Positions 32,891-41,573 of a DNA stretch of 64,000 bases are shown here, in pieces (position 1 is the first letter of the stretch; the number at the start of each line of letters is the position of its first letter). The notes under the pieces are model-generated. The model did not search any database. It had not been told where the DNA came from and saw nothing but the letters and a program-made list of their open reading frames with translations. A program made the translations under genes and the position numbers. This DNA is from Leptotrichia sp. oral taxon 212 (GTDB lineage Bacteria; Fusobacteriota; Fusobacteriia; Fusobacteriales; Leptotrichiaceae): positions 1 through 64,000 of the forward strand of contig NZ_CP012410.1 in the NCBI RefSeq assembly GCF_001274535.1, read 5' to 3'.

Positions 32891-35290
32891 ATGCTGATTT
32901 CTTTAAATTGGTTAAAGCAATATATAGATTTAGACGGAATAGAAATAAATGAAATGGAAAATGCCCTGACTATGATAGGACAGGAAGTTGAAAAAATTGA
33001 TATAGTGGGTGGAAATCTTGATAAGGTTGTTGTTGCACATCTTGAGGAAGTAAAAAAACATCCAAATGCTGATAGTCTGACTTTATGTAAGGTAAATAAC
33101 GGAAAAGAAATTCTTCAGATTGTCTGTGGTGCCACAAATCATAAAACAGGAGATAAAGTTGCACTGGCACAGGTGGGAGCAAGACTTAAAGAAGACTTTA
33201 CAATTAAAAAAGGTAAAATAAGGGGGGAAGAATCAAATGGAATGTTATGTTCTGAAGATGAACTGGGAATAGGAAGTGACAAGGATGGAATTATAATCCT
33301 TCCTGAAGATGCACCTGTAGGTGTGCCATTTAAGGATTATCTTGGAATAAACGATACTGTATTTGAACTGGAAATAACTCCAAACAGGCCTGACTGTCTT
33401 TCGCACATTGGGATTGCAAGGGAGCTTTCAGCATATTATGGTAAGGAGCTTAAATATCCTGAAACAGAAATAAAAAATGAAATCGAAGAGAAAACGTCAG
33501 ATAATGTAAAAGTTACTATAGAAGACAGTAATCTTTCCAGAAGATATGTAACAAGAATTCTGAAAAATGTGACTGTAAAGGAAAGTCCAAAATGGCTTAA
33601 GGAAAGAATAGAATCTGTTGGACTTAGAAGTATTAATAACATAGTCGATGTATCCAACTTTATTCTCATGGAAATGAATCATCCTAACCATGTTTTTGAC
33701 CTTAATAAAATTGATGGAAACGAAATAAAAGTAAAATCAGCAGGAAATGAAGATAAGCTTGTAACTCTTGATGAACAGGAAAGAGAGCTTGAAGATGGTG
33801 ATATCGTAATATGTGACAGCAAGAGAATAATTGCTCTTGGTGGTGTCATGGGAGGACTTGATTCGGAAGTTACAGATAACACTAAAAATATTCTTCTGGA
33901 AGTTGCACATTTTAATTCCCAGAATGTTAGAAAAACTTCAAGAAGACTTACGTTGTCAAGTGATTCTTCATATAGATTTGAAAGAGGAATTGATGTTGAA
34001 GATTCAATAAAAGTAATAAACAGACTTGCCAATCTTATACAGGAAGTGGCAGGTGGAGAAATTTTAAACGGTTATGTGGATGTTTATCCTGTTCCACATG
34101 AAAATAAAGTAGCGGAACTTAATTTTGAAAGACTGAACAGATTTGTCGGAAAAGTTATTCCAAGGGAGAAAGTAATAGAAATTTTGAAAAATCTTGAAAT
34201 AGATGTTAAAGATAATGGGGAAACTCTTACTCTTACAGCTCCTTCATACAGAGGGGATCTGGAGCTTGAGCAGGACTATTTTGAAGAGATAATCAGAATG
34301 TATGGTTTTGATAATATAGAAAATATTCTTCCAAGAGTGGATATAAATCAGAACGCCACACTTGATACTACAAAACTTACTGACAGAGTAAAGACAATAT
34401 GTGCAAGTGCAGGACTGAAAGAAGTTATAAACTACAGCTTTATTCCTAAAAATGCACTGCAGAAATTGAAATATACAGGAGTTTCGGAAGATAAGCTGAT
34501 TGATATATCAAATCCGATAACTGAGGATTTTGTTACAATGAGACCTACATTGTTATATAGTCTTATAAAAAATGCAAAGGATAACATGAACAGAAACATT
34601 TCAAATATAAGATTCTTTGAAGTGAGCAGAACTTTTGAGAAGGCTGAAGAACTGGCAAAGGAAGACATAAAACTGGGAATTATACTGGCTGGGGAAAATG
34701 ATAAAACTTTATGGAATCCAAAACCTGTTCACTATGATTTTTATGATCTGAAAGGAATTGTAGAAGAAATTTTTTCAAAGCTGAAATTTCAGAATTTTTC
34801 ATTGAAAAGATCGGTTCAGACAGAATTTCATCCGGGAAGGTCAGCTGATGTATTTGTTGGAAAGGAATATATTGGAAGTTTTGGAGAAATACATCCTGAT
34901 GTTTTGGAAAATTTTGACTTGAATAAAAAGACGGTTCTTGTTGCAGAATTTAATATAGACCTGATTAAAAAATATATAAACAAACCTTTTGTTTATGAAG
35001 GAATTGTTAAATATCCTGCAGTTCCAAGAGATCTTGCGCTTGTAATGAATGAAAATATACTGGTGGGGGATGTACTGAAGACAATTGAAAAAATTGATAG
35101 AAAAGTCGAAAAAGTGGAACTGTTTGACATCTATCAGGGAATTGGAGTGGAACCTGGTAAAAAGAGTGTGGCTATAAGTATTCTTTTAAGGGATAACACT
35201 AAAACTCTTGAAGAAAAGGAAATCAATGATATTGTTGATAAGATTCTGGCTAAGATGAAAAAGGATTATATGGCGGAATTAAGACAGTAG
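32891..35290 (+). CDS. pheT: phenylalanine--tRNA ligase beta subunit
   Basis: The 799-residue structural/editing subunit of PheRS. It opens MLISLNWLKQYIDLDG, then has the EMAP/OB tRNA-binding domain (about 40-150, with HPNADSLTLCKV), the B3/B4 editing domain (residues about 210-380, ending with RRLTLSSDSSYRFERG), the B5 domain and a C-terminal FDX-ACB anticodon-binding domain (700-799). It edits mischarged Tyr-tRNA-Phe. It follows pheS by 116 bases with its own AAGGAGG site. The 178-base gap after it contains a 7-bp hairpin (35297-35314) but no T-run. Confidence 0.96.
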   Translation: MLISLNWLKQYIDLDGIEINEMENALTMIGQEVEKIDIVGGNLDKVVVAHLEEVKKHPNADSLTLCKVNNGKEILQIVCGATNHKTGDKVALAQVGARLKEDFTIKKGKIRGEESNGMLCSEDELGIGSDKDGIIILPEDAPVGVPFKDYLGINDTVFELEITPNRPDCLSHIGIARELSAYYGKELKYPETEIKNEIEEKTSDNVKVTIEDSNLSRRYVTRILKNVTVKESPKWLKERIESVGLRSINNIVDVSNFILMEMNHPNHVFDLNKIDGNEIKVKSAGNEDKLVTLDEQERELEDGDIVICDSKRIIALGGVMGGLDSEVTDNTKNILLEVAHFNSQNVRKTSRRLTLSSDSSYRFERGIDVEDSIKVINRLANLIQEVAGGEILNGYVDVYPVPHENKVAELNFERLNRFVGKVIPREKVIEILKNLEIDVKDNGETLTLTAPSYRGDLELEQDYFEEIIRMYGFDNIENILPRVDINQNATLDTTKLTDRVKTICASAGLKEVINYSFIPKNALQKLKYTGVSEDKLIDISNPITEDFVTMRPTLLYSLIKNAKDNMNRNISNIRFFEVSRTFEKAEELAKEDIKLGIILAGENDKTLWNPKPVHYDFYDLKGIVEEIFSKLKFQNFSLKRSVQTEFHPGRSADVFVGKEYIGSFGEIHPDVLENFDLNKKTVLVAEFNIDLIKKYINKPFVYEGIVKYPAVPRDLALVMNENILVGDVLKTIEKIDRKVEKVELFDIYQGIGVEPGKKSVAISILLRDNTKTLEEKEINDIVDKILAKMKKDYMAELRQ

Positions 35291-35467
35291 TAATGCTTTG
35301 TAAAAGATTACAAAACACAGAATTTTAATGTTAAATTAAGAGGTGAATTTTAGGCATGGCCTTTGAAAATTATAAATATAAATTGAAATAATTTTCCGGG
35401 TCATGTTTTTTTATAAAATTAGTTAAAGGTATAATATATAGAAATTTTACAAAAAAAGGATGATGAC

Positions 35468-36112
35468 ATGAAGGCGATTGTGTTTTTAAATGGAGAATAC
35501 AGGTATTCTCAGGAATTTATAGATAGCCTATTTGATGAAAACACTGTTCTGTTCTGTGCAGACGGTGGAGCAAACTATGCTTATAAATACAGAAAGAAGC
35601 CATCTTGTATAATAGGTGATTTAGATTCCATAGATAATTCTGTTCTGGAATACTTTAAATCTCAGAATATAAATATTGAGAAATATAATCCTGAAAAAGA
35701 TTACACAGATTTTGAATTAATTCTGCAAAAAATTGATGAGATGGAAAAAAAGAGTGATTCTAAATTTGCAGCAATAAATATTTTAGGAGCTTTAGGGAAA
35801 AGAACGGATTTGACTTTGAATAATTTATTTCTTATGGAAAATTATCCGAATATATCAGTTTTATCAGAAGATGAGGAAATCTTTTATAAAGAAGAATCTT
35901 TTTCAATAATTAATAAGAGAAATTATGGTTTTTCTATAATTCCGTTAGATGAAACAATAAAAAATCTGACATTAGAAGGTTTTAAATATGAAACTTTTAA
36001 TCTTGATGTGGAAAGAAAAATTTCCCGTCTTGTCAGTAACTTAATAATCTCTGATGAATGTAAAGTAACATTTGAAAAAGGTAAAATGTTAGTTATTTTG
36101 AGAAAAAAATAA
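35468..36112 (+). CDS. thiN: thiamine diphosphokinase
   Basis: A 214-residue thiamine pyrophosphokinase that makes the cofactor thiamine diphosphate from thiamine and ATP. Conserved motifs: CADGGANYAYK (about 30-40), the metal-binding IIGDLDSI (48-55), PEKDYTDFE and the GALGKRTDLTLNN loop, where the usual His after Asp (G-R-x-D-H) is replaced by Leu. The C-terminal domain has the beta-sandwich end CKVTFEKGKMLVIL. The ATG follows AAAGGA. Length is normal for the family (210-220). Confidence 0.88.
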   Translation: MKAIVFLNGEYRYSQEFIDSLFDENTVLFCADGGANYAYKYRKKPSCIIGDLDSIDNSVLEYFKSQNINIEKYNPEKDYTDFELILQKIDEMEKKSDSKFAAINILGALGKRTDLTLNNLFLMENYPNISVLSEDEEIFYKEESFSIINKRNYGFSIIPLDETIKNLTLEGFKYETFNLDVERKISRLVSNLIISDECKVTFEKGKMLVILRKK

Positions 36113-36154
36113 ATATAGAGGAGCTGATTAAGTTAGAAAAATTATGAATTAAGT

Positions 36155-36324
36155 ACATAAAAACTATATTTTTTCATTTACTAAAATTTTACTCATATAA
36201 AACAGTCATTCATTAAGGAAAAGTCAAAAACTTGCTTAAAGGCTTAAATAGATGACTTTTCCTAAATTCATTTCCTGTTTTACATTGTAAAATTTTAAGT
36301 AATTCAAAAATATGATTTTTATGT
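36155..36324. repeat. 170-bp imperfect palindrome
   Basis: Two 72-base arms (36155-36226 and 36253-36324) are complementary over their whole length. Perfect blocks include AGGAAAAGTCA with TGACTTTTCCT at the centre, TAAAACAG with CTGTTTTA, and TAAAATTTTA at the outer part. A 26-base loop separates the arms. It could be a non-autonomous miniature transposon (MITE) or a long RNA hairpin between thiN and the ParA gene. No gene lies in 36113-36498. Confidence 0.75.
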
Positions 36325-36449
36325 GAAAATTCAATTTTTTTCTTTAAACAGCTCTTTTTATTGATTTTTCTCAAAATGGTCAGGGTTATGTCTTTTTCAT
36401 ATTTACTTTTAAAAAAAGATTATTAAGGTATAATATAAATAAATGAAAA

Positions 36450-36475
36450 ATATTGTCGCACGCATGCGATAATAT
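36450..36475. promoter_or_regulatory. 26-bp palindrome upstream of parA-like gene (operator or centromere)
   Basis: ATATTGTCGCACG (36450-36462) pairs with CATGCGATAATAT (36463-36475), with 11 of 13 positions symmetric. The G+C-rich core is striking in very A+T-rich surroundings. It lies 15 bases after a TATAAT (36429-36434) and 23 bases before the parA start, the usual place of a partition-operon operator or parS-like site. It is unlike the canonical chromosomal parS. Confidence 0.6.
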
Positions 36476-36498
36476 AAAATATAAAAATGGAGGAAAAA

Positions 36499-37284
36499 AT
36501 GAAAATAATTTCGGTTGTTAATCCGAAAGGCGGAGCAGGAAAGACCGTAACAGCGGTAAATATCTCATATGCTATGCATAACAGGGGTAAAAAAGTCCTG
36601 TTAATTGATGCTGATGCAAGAGGAGCAGTTTCAGTATATTTAGGATTGAAAAATGAAAATACACTGTTTCATTTAATAAAAGAACAGTATGAAAAATTAA
36701 ATGTGTCTGATCTAAAAAAATATATAATTGAGAAAAATGGAATTGATATAATAATTTCAGATGCTGAATTAAATAAAATGGACAGCTATTTTATAATTGA
36801 AAATCAGGATTCCCAGGCTCAGATTGACAGTATTGCAAATATACTTTATCTGTTCAATGATTATGATTATGTTGTATTTGATACAGAAGGAACTGTAAAT
36901 AATCTTACGAAAGCGGTTTTAAAGGCAACAGACTATATATTTGCTCCGTCCAAAAGTTCGGCAATAGATATAAACGGACTTGCAGACCTACTTAATATGT
37001 ATGATATTTCAAAGGTGAGCAATCCAAAACTTGAAATAAGAAAAATATTTCTTGTACAGACAAAACAGAACACAATAGTTTATAAGGAAACAAAAGATGA
37101 ACTTATGAAGTACTTTTCCAATAATGAATTTTCTGAAATTTCAGTGAGGGAAGATCAGAATATACTTAATTCAATGAAACAGCAGAAAGATATATTTTCC
37201 TACAGAAGTTACTCCAATGCAGCGATAGATTATAAAAATCTTGTTGATGAATTTTTACAGGAGGAGGAAGAAGATGAGTATTAA
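36499..37284 (+). CDS. ParA-family ATPase
   Basis: A 261-residue ParA/Soj-type ATPase. It opens MKIISVVNPKGGAGKTVTAV with the deviant Walker A (KGGAGKT at 10-16, signature lysine K10). It also has LLIDADARGAVSVYLGL (Walker A' / switch I) and YVVFDTEGTVNNLTKAVL (Walker B with Asp). Such ATPases form dynamic gradients on DNA that move plasmids or chromosome origins. The ATG at 36499 has GGAGG five bases before it; the in-frame ATG at 36487 overlaps that site. It overlaps the next gene by 11 bases, so the two are coupled. Confidence 0.88.
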   Translation: MKIISVVNPKGGAGKTVTAVNISYAMHNRGKKVLLIDADARGAVSVYLGLKNENTLFHLIKEQYEKLNVSDLKKYIIEKNGIDIIISDAELNKMDSYFIIENQDSQAQIDSIANILYLFNDYDYVVFDTEGTVNNLTKAVLKATDYIFAPSKSSAIDINGLADLLNMYDISKVSNPKLEIRKIFLVQTKQNTIVYKETKDELMKYFSNNEFSEISVREDQNILNSMKQQKDIFSYRSYSNAAIDYKNLVDEFLQEEEEDEY

Positions 37285-37840
37285 CAGTATTTTAGAAAAA
37301 AGAAATAAATTTCAGCAGGTAGCAGAAACTACAAGTAACTTTGATTTTAAATTTTATGGAATTGAAGATGAAACAACAAGAAACGAACTTCTCCAGAAAG
37401 AAGAAATAGCTAAGAGAAATATAATGCAGATACAGAGAAATACAATAGAGTTAGGAAAAATACTTTATGAAACTCAGGAACTGCTTGCAAATAATAAGAA
37501 TGGTGCATTTAACGGATGGTTTCTCAACCTTGGACTGAAGAAGGATTTTGTTTACAGGGAAATACAGAGATATAAAATATTTTTAAAATATCATAATGAA
37601 AAAATTAAAGAACTCTCCATAAGAACAATAAAGTATATAAGCAGCAATGAAATGACTGAGGAGCAGGTAATAGAAATTATTGAAGCGGAAGAGCCTTCAA
37701 AGAAAATAGATGAAATTGAAAAAAGTCTGAAAAATGACCTGACATCAGAAGAAAAGATAAAGGTTCTTGAAGTCAAAATAATACAGGCAAGGAAAAATAT
37801 TTTAAAATGGGAACAGGAAATAGAAAAGTTAAGAAGCTGA
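37274..37840 (+). CDS. DUF3102-like DNA-binding protein, candidate ParA partner
   Basis: A 188-residue protein. The middle part (about 45-105) reads TIELGKILYETQELLANNKN followed by AFNGWFLNLGLKKDFVYREI. This follows the DUF3102 pattern (I-G-x-x-L...K...G.F..W......S...A.R), a helix-turn-helix-like fold found on plasmids and phages. The C-terminal half is a long Glu/Lys coiled coil (about 140-185). It takes the place of ParB after a ParA ATPase, but no ParB CTPase motif is seen. Start ATG 37274 follows GGAGGAGG and overlaps parA. Partner function is inference. Confidence 0.6.
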   Translation: MSINSILEKRNKFQQVAETTSNFDFKFYGIEDETTRNELLQKEEIAKRNIMQIQRNTIELGKILYETQELLANNKNGAFNGWFLNLGLKKDFVYREIQRYKIFLKYHNEKIKELSIRTIKYISSNEMTEEQVIEIIEAEEPSKKIDEIEKSLKNDLTSEEKIKVLEVKIIQARKNILKWEQEIEKLRS

Positions 37841-37898
37841 TTTAACAAGCTACCGGCTTAACTTAAAAAAATTACAATTTAAGAGGTAATATAAAAAC

Positions 37899-38768
37899 AT
37901 GAAAAAATTTAGACTGGAAAAGGAATACCAGAGGATGAAAATATCCCAGTATCTGAGGGAAGTGCAGAATTATTCAGGAAGAAGTCTCAGAAATGTGGAG
38001 GTATTCCTAAATGGAAAGAAGGTAAGGACTACAAAAAAACTGCCTTCAAGCGGTATATTGAGGGTAATTGAAAAGGAAAAGGGGACAGATATAAAGCCGA
38101 TAAAACTGAATCTTGATATAGTGTTTGAAGATGAAGATATCCTGATTGTAAACAAGGAGCCTTTTCTTCTGACGCACCCTACACAAAAAAAAGCTGATTT
38201 TACCCTTGCAAATGGAATAGTGTATTATTTCAAGGAAAAATACGGTAAGGAAATGGTACCGAGATTTTACAACAGGCTTGATATGAACACATCAGGGCTC
38301 ATAATTATAACAAAAAACAGCTTTGCCCAGGCTTTTTTACAGAATTTTTCAATATTTGAAAAGAAATACATGGCAATAGTTGAAGGAATTATTGATTCTG
38401 ATGAGAAAATTGTTATAGAAAAGCCTATCTATAGGGATGGAGATAATTTGCAGAGAATTATAGATGAAAGAGGACAGTATGCAAAAACAGTAATAAAACC
38501 CATAAAAAAATTTAAAGATAAGAATGTGACACTTGCAGAATGTGAGCTTTTTACAGGAAGGACACATCAGATAAGGGTTCATCTGAAATCCATAGGGCAT
38601 ACAATTGTTGGAGATGAACTTTATGGAAAGGGAATAGATATTGAAAAAGGAGTAAAAAGGCAGTTTTTACATGCCTACAGGGTAAAGTTCAATCATCCTG
38701 CAACTAAGAAGGAAATGGAAATAGAAATACCTTTAGCTGAGGATATGAAAGAATTTCTGGAAAAATAA
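37899..38768 (+). CDS. RluA-family 23S/tRNA pseudouridine synthase
   Basis: A 289-residue pseudouridine synthase. An N-terminal S4-like region (about 15-60, SGRSLRNVEVFLNGKKV) is followed by the catalytic domain with VFEDEDILIVNKE, the catalytic Asp in FYNRLDMNTSGLIIITK, and the family motif FTGRTHQIRVHLKSIGHTIVGD. It isomerises uridines in rRNA or tRNA; which RluA-subfamily target is unclear. The ribosome-binding site AAGAGGT is about 11 bases from the ATG. It may be the first gene of the transcript that continues into the lipid-like cluster, 33 bases downstream. Confidence 0.9.
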   Translation: MKKFRLEKEYQRMKISQYLREVQNYSGRSLRNVEVFLNGKKVRTTKKLPSSGILRVIEKEKGTDIKPIKLNLDIVFEDEDILIVNKEPFLLTHPTQKKADFTLANGIVYYFKEKYGKEMVPRFYNRLDMNTSGLIIITKNSFAQAFLQNFSIFEKKYMAIVEGIIDSDEKIVIEKPIYRDGDNLQRIIDERGQYAKTVIKPIKKFKDKNVTLAECELFTGRTHQIRVHLKSIGHTIVGDELYGKGIDIEKGVKRQFLHAYRVKFNHPATKKEMEIEIPLAEDMKEFLEK

Positions 38769-38801
38769 GTTTTGATTTCATCTTTGAAAGGGGACAGAAG
38801 C

Positions 38802-41519
38802 GTGAAATATATCTATAATATTGAAAAAATAAAAAAACATATTGAAAAAACTGACTTTGAAGAAAAGATAGGAAAAAAGGCTCAGAATTTACTTGAGCTG
38901 GCAGTTCAGGGATTTAATGTGCCTAAATTTTCAGTAATTACAAATAAATATTTCAGGGAAGTAATATTAAATGAGATAAAAGAATATAGCAGAAAAGAAG
39001 GAAATGAAGATGAAATAAGTGACTGGAACAGTATATTTGATGGAAATACAGAAAGAAAAACAGAAAATATAGTAAAAGTCATAAAAGAACATAAAATTAA
39101 GGAAGAGTTTTTGAAGGAAATAGAAAATATAGCAGAAAACGACAGCTATTATGCGGTAAGGTCTTCATCGATAGAGGAAGACAGCAGCAATTTTTCATTT
39201 GCAGGTCAGTTTGAAACATATCTATATATAAAAAAAGAAAATATAATGGAAAAAGTGAAGGAAGTATGGATTTCTTCCTTTTCCTCGCATGTCATGAAAT
39301 ATAGAAAAGAAGGAAAAATAAACAATGAAATAAATGTTCCGGCAGTAATAATTCAGGAAATGGTAAATTCTGAAAAGGCCGGAGTCGGATTCAGCGTAAA
39401 TCCCGTAAATGGAAATTATGATGAAATAGTAATTTCAGGAACTTATGGGCTGGGAACAAGTATAGTTGATGGAGATGAAAATGGAGATCTGTTTATATAT
39501 AATAAAAAAACGAAGGAAATTAAAAAGGAAATAAGAACAAAAAAAATAAGACAGGTTTTAGATTTTGAAAATAAGAAAGTAAAGATAGAAGAAATAAATA
39601 TTGAAGATGAAGTGTTAAACGACAGTGAAGTACAGGAGCTTGGAGAAAATATTATAAATATTGAAAAATATTATGGAAAACCTCAGGATATGGAATGGGC
39701 ATTTGAAAAGGGAAAACTTTATATATTGCAGTCAAGACCTGTAACTACGTTAAAAAAATCAAATGAAAAAACATTAAATACAATAATATGGGACAACAGT
39801 AATATTGTAGAAAGTTATCCTGAAATTACACTTCCTCTTACTTTCAGCTTTATAAGAAAAGCCTATTCTGACGTATATAAAAGATTTTCAGAAATTACGG
39901 GAGTGCCTCCGAAGGTTGTTGAAAGCTACCAGGTTGTATATGACAACATGCTTGGATTATTGAAGGGAAGAGTTTATTATAATCTGATAAACTGGTATAA
40001 ACTTCTTATGCTGTTTCCTAATTCACGTAATAACAGTAAATTTATGGAACAGATGATGGGAGTGAAAAAGGAACTGTCTGAAGAAGATATAAAGGAAAAC
40101 CTTCTGGAAGCGGAAGAAAAAATGTCTCCGTGGGAAAAATTCAGAAACAGGATTGAAAAACTGAAGGCAGGAGGGACATTGTTTCTGAATATGTTCCTGA
40201 TTGAGAATAAGGCAAAAAAATTTTATAAGCTCATAGATGAAAATCTTAATGGAAAAAATAGCAATCTGGAGGAAAAAAGCGTAAAGGAACTGAAAAAATA
40301 TTATAAGTTTCTTGAAAATAAATTTTTAAAAAACTGGGAAATACCTATTATAAATGATTTTCTTGTAATGGTTTGGTTCGGTCTTTCAAAAAAAGTAGCA
40401 GAAAAATATATAAAGGAAAATTTTGAAGAAGTACATAATATTCTTATTGCTCAGGAAGGAAATGACATGATAAGTGTCGAGCCTTCAAAATATATTATAA
40501 AAATGAGCAGTATAATAAAAAAGGATAAGAATTTACAGAATGAAATAAAAGGGATAACTGCAGAAGCTACAACAGATATTAATATTGAAAATTTAACTAG
40601 GAATAAAGAATTTAACTCATTACTGGAAGAATATATGCAAAAATTTGGAGACAGGACGGTACATGAGCTGAAGCTTGAAGCATTGACATTGAGGGAGGAT
40701 CCGTTATTTCTGATCAGGATGATCTATTCAATTTCAATGACAAAGGAATCGACACAACACAGTAAGAGAAATATTTCAGAGGAACAGAAAAAGATATATG
40801 AAAATCTAAAAATCAGTTCATTGAAAAAATTTATACTGAAAAAAACAGTATCCTATGCAAAAAAGTTTATTCGATTAAGGGAAAACCTGCGATATGAAAG
40901 GACAAAGGTTTTCGGCATGGTCAGAAAAATTATGAAAAAAATGGGAGTCTATTTGAAGGAAGAAAATATAATAGTTCATGAAAGGGATGTATTTTATCTG
41001 ACAATAGATGAAATTTTTGGACTGATAGACGGTGCACTAATCGATACAGACTTAAAAAAGCTGATAGATTTAAGAAAGGAAAAATATAAGAAATACGAAG
41101 AAGAAGCTGTCCTTCCTGACAGATTTTTAACGAGAGGATTTTTAGGGGAAAACTTCCATTATGAAGATTTGACAGGAAATGAACAGGGAGATAAAAATAT
41201 TCTTAGAGGAACAGGATGCAGTAAAGGAGTAGTCAAGGGGAAAGTGAAGATTGTATTAAATCCTATGAATACAGAAGTTGAAGATGGAGATATTGTCGTT
41301 ACAAAGTCTACAGATCCAAGCTGGGTTATGGTTTTTCCTTTATTAAAGGGGCTTATAGTGGAAAAGGGAAGCCTTTTATCTCACAGTGCAATTATTTCAC
41401 GTGAAATGAATATACCTGCCGTAGTCGGAGTGCAGGGAGCAACAACTGCTTTAAAAACGGGAGATTTTGTACAGTTTGACGGAAGTACGGGAATAATAAA
41501 AAAATTGGAGAAAATATAA
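38802..41519 (+). CDS. PEP-synthase-like / rifampicin-phosphotransferase-like enzyme
   Basis: A 905-residue protein with an N-terminal ATP-grasp domain (about 20-330). It contains KAQNLLELAVQGFNVPKFSV, YAVRSSSIEEDSSNFSFAGQ and the FVHD-like QDMEWAFEKGKLYILQSRPV. A large middle domain without familiar motifs follows (330-800), then a C-terminal swivelling His domain with the phospho-carrier histidine in GSLLSHSAIISREMNIPAVVG (about H861). The C-terminal PEP/pyruvate TIM barrel of true PEP synthase is absent. The layout is that of rifampicin phosphotransferase, which phosphorylates a bound substrate. GTG 38802 follows AAAGGGG. The substrate is unknown. Confidence 0.78.
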   Translation: MKYIYNIEKIKKHIEKTDFEEKIGKKAQNLLELAVQGFNVPKFSVITNKYFREVILNEIKEYSRKEGNEDEISDWNSIFDGNTERKTENIVKVIKEHKIKEEFLKEIENIAENDSYYAVRSSSIEEDSSNFSFAGQFETYLYIKKENIMEKVKEVWISSFSSHVMKYRKEGKINNEINVPAVIIQEMVNSEKAGVGFSVNPVNGNYDEIVISGTYGLGTSIVDGDENGDLFIYNKKTKEIKKEIRTKKIRQVLDFENKKVKIEEINIEDEVLNDSEVQELGENIINIEKYYGKPQDMEWAFEKGKLYILQSRPVTTLKKSNEKTLNTIIWDNSNIVESYPEITLPLTFSFIRKAYSDVYKRFSEITGVPPKVVESYQVVYDNMLGLLKGRVYYNLINWYKLLMLFPNSRNNSKFMEQMMGVKKELSEEDIKENLLEAEEKMSPWEKFRNRIEKLKAGGTLFLNMFLIENKAKKFYKLIDENLNGKNSNLEEKSVKELKKYYKFLENKFLKNWEIPIINDFLVMVWFGLSKKVAEKYIKENFEEVHNILIAQEGNDMISVEPSKYIIKMSSIIKKDKNLQNEIKGITAEATTDINIENLTRNKEFNSLLEEYMQKFGDRTVHELKLEALTLREDPLFLIRMIYSISMTKESTQHSKRNISEEQKKIYENLKISSLKKFILKKTVSYAKKFIRLRENLRYERTKVFGMVRKIMKKMGVYLKEENIIVHERDVFYLTIDEIFGLIDGALIDTDLKKLIDLRKEKYKKYEEEAVLPDRFLTRGFLGENFHYEDLTGNEQGDKNILRGTGCSKGVVKGKVKIVLNPMNTEVEDGDIVVTKSTDPSWVMVFPLLKGLIVEKGSLLSHSAIISREMNIPAVVGVQGATTALKTGDFVQFDGSTGIIKKLEKI

Positions 41520-41573
41520 AATCAGAAAAAACTGATTAAAAATTTTATACAGACAAATTTGGAGGAAGTATAA

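Noticed and set aside
35297-35314. TTTGTAA/TTACAAA hairpin after pheT as a terminator
   Set aside because: It is a perfect 7-bp stem but has no T-run after it and is all weak pairs; it cannot be called a terminator with confidence.
35357-35390. Tiny frame MAFENYKYKLK after pheT
   Set aside because: It is only 11 codons with no hydrophobic or regulatory pattern; it may be chance.
36113-37840. Canonical chromosomal parS (TGTTTCACGTGAAACA) near the ParA gene
   Set aside because: Not seen around the gene; the only palindrome of note is the different 26-bp one.
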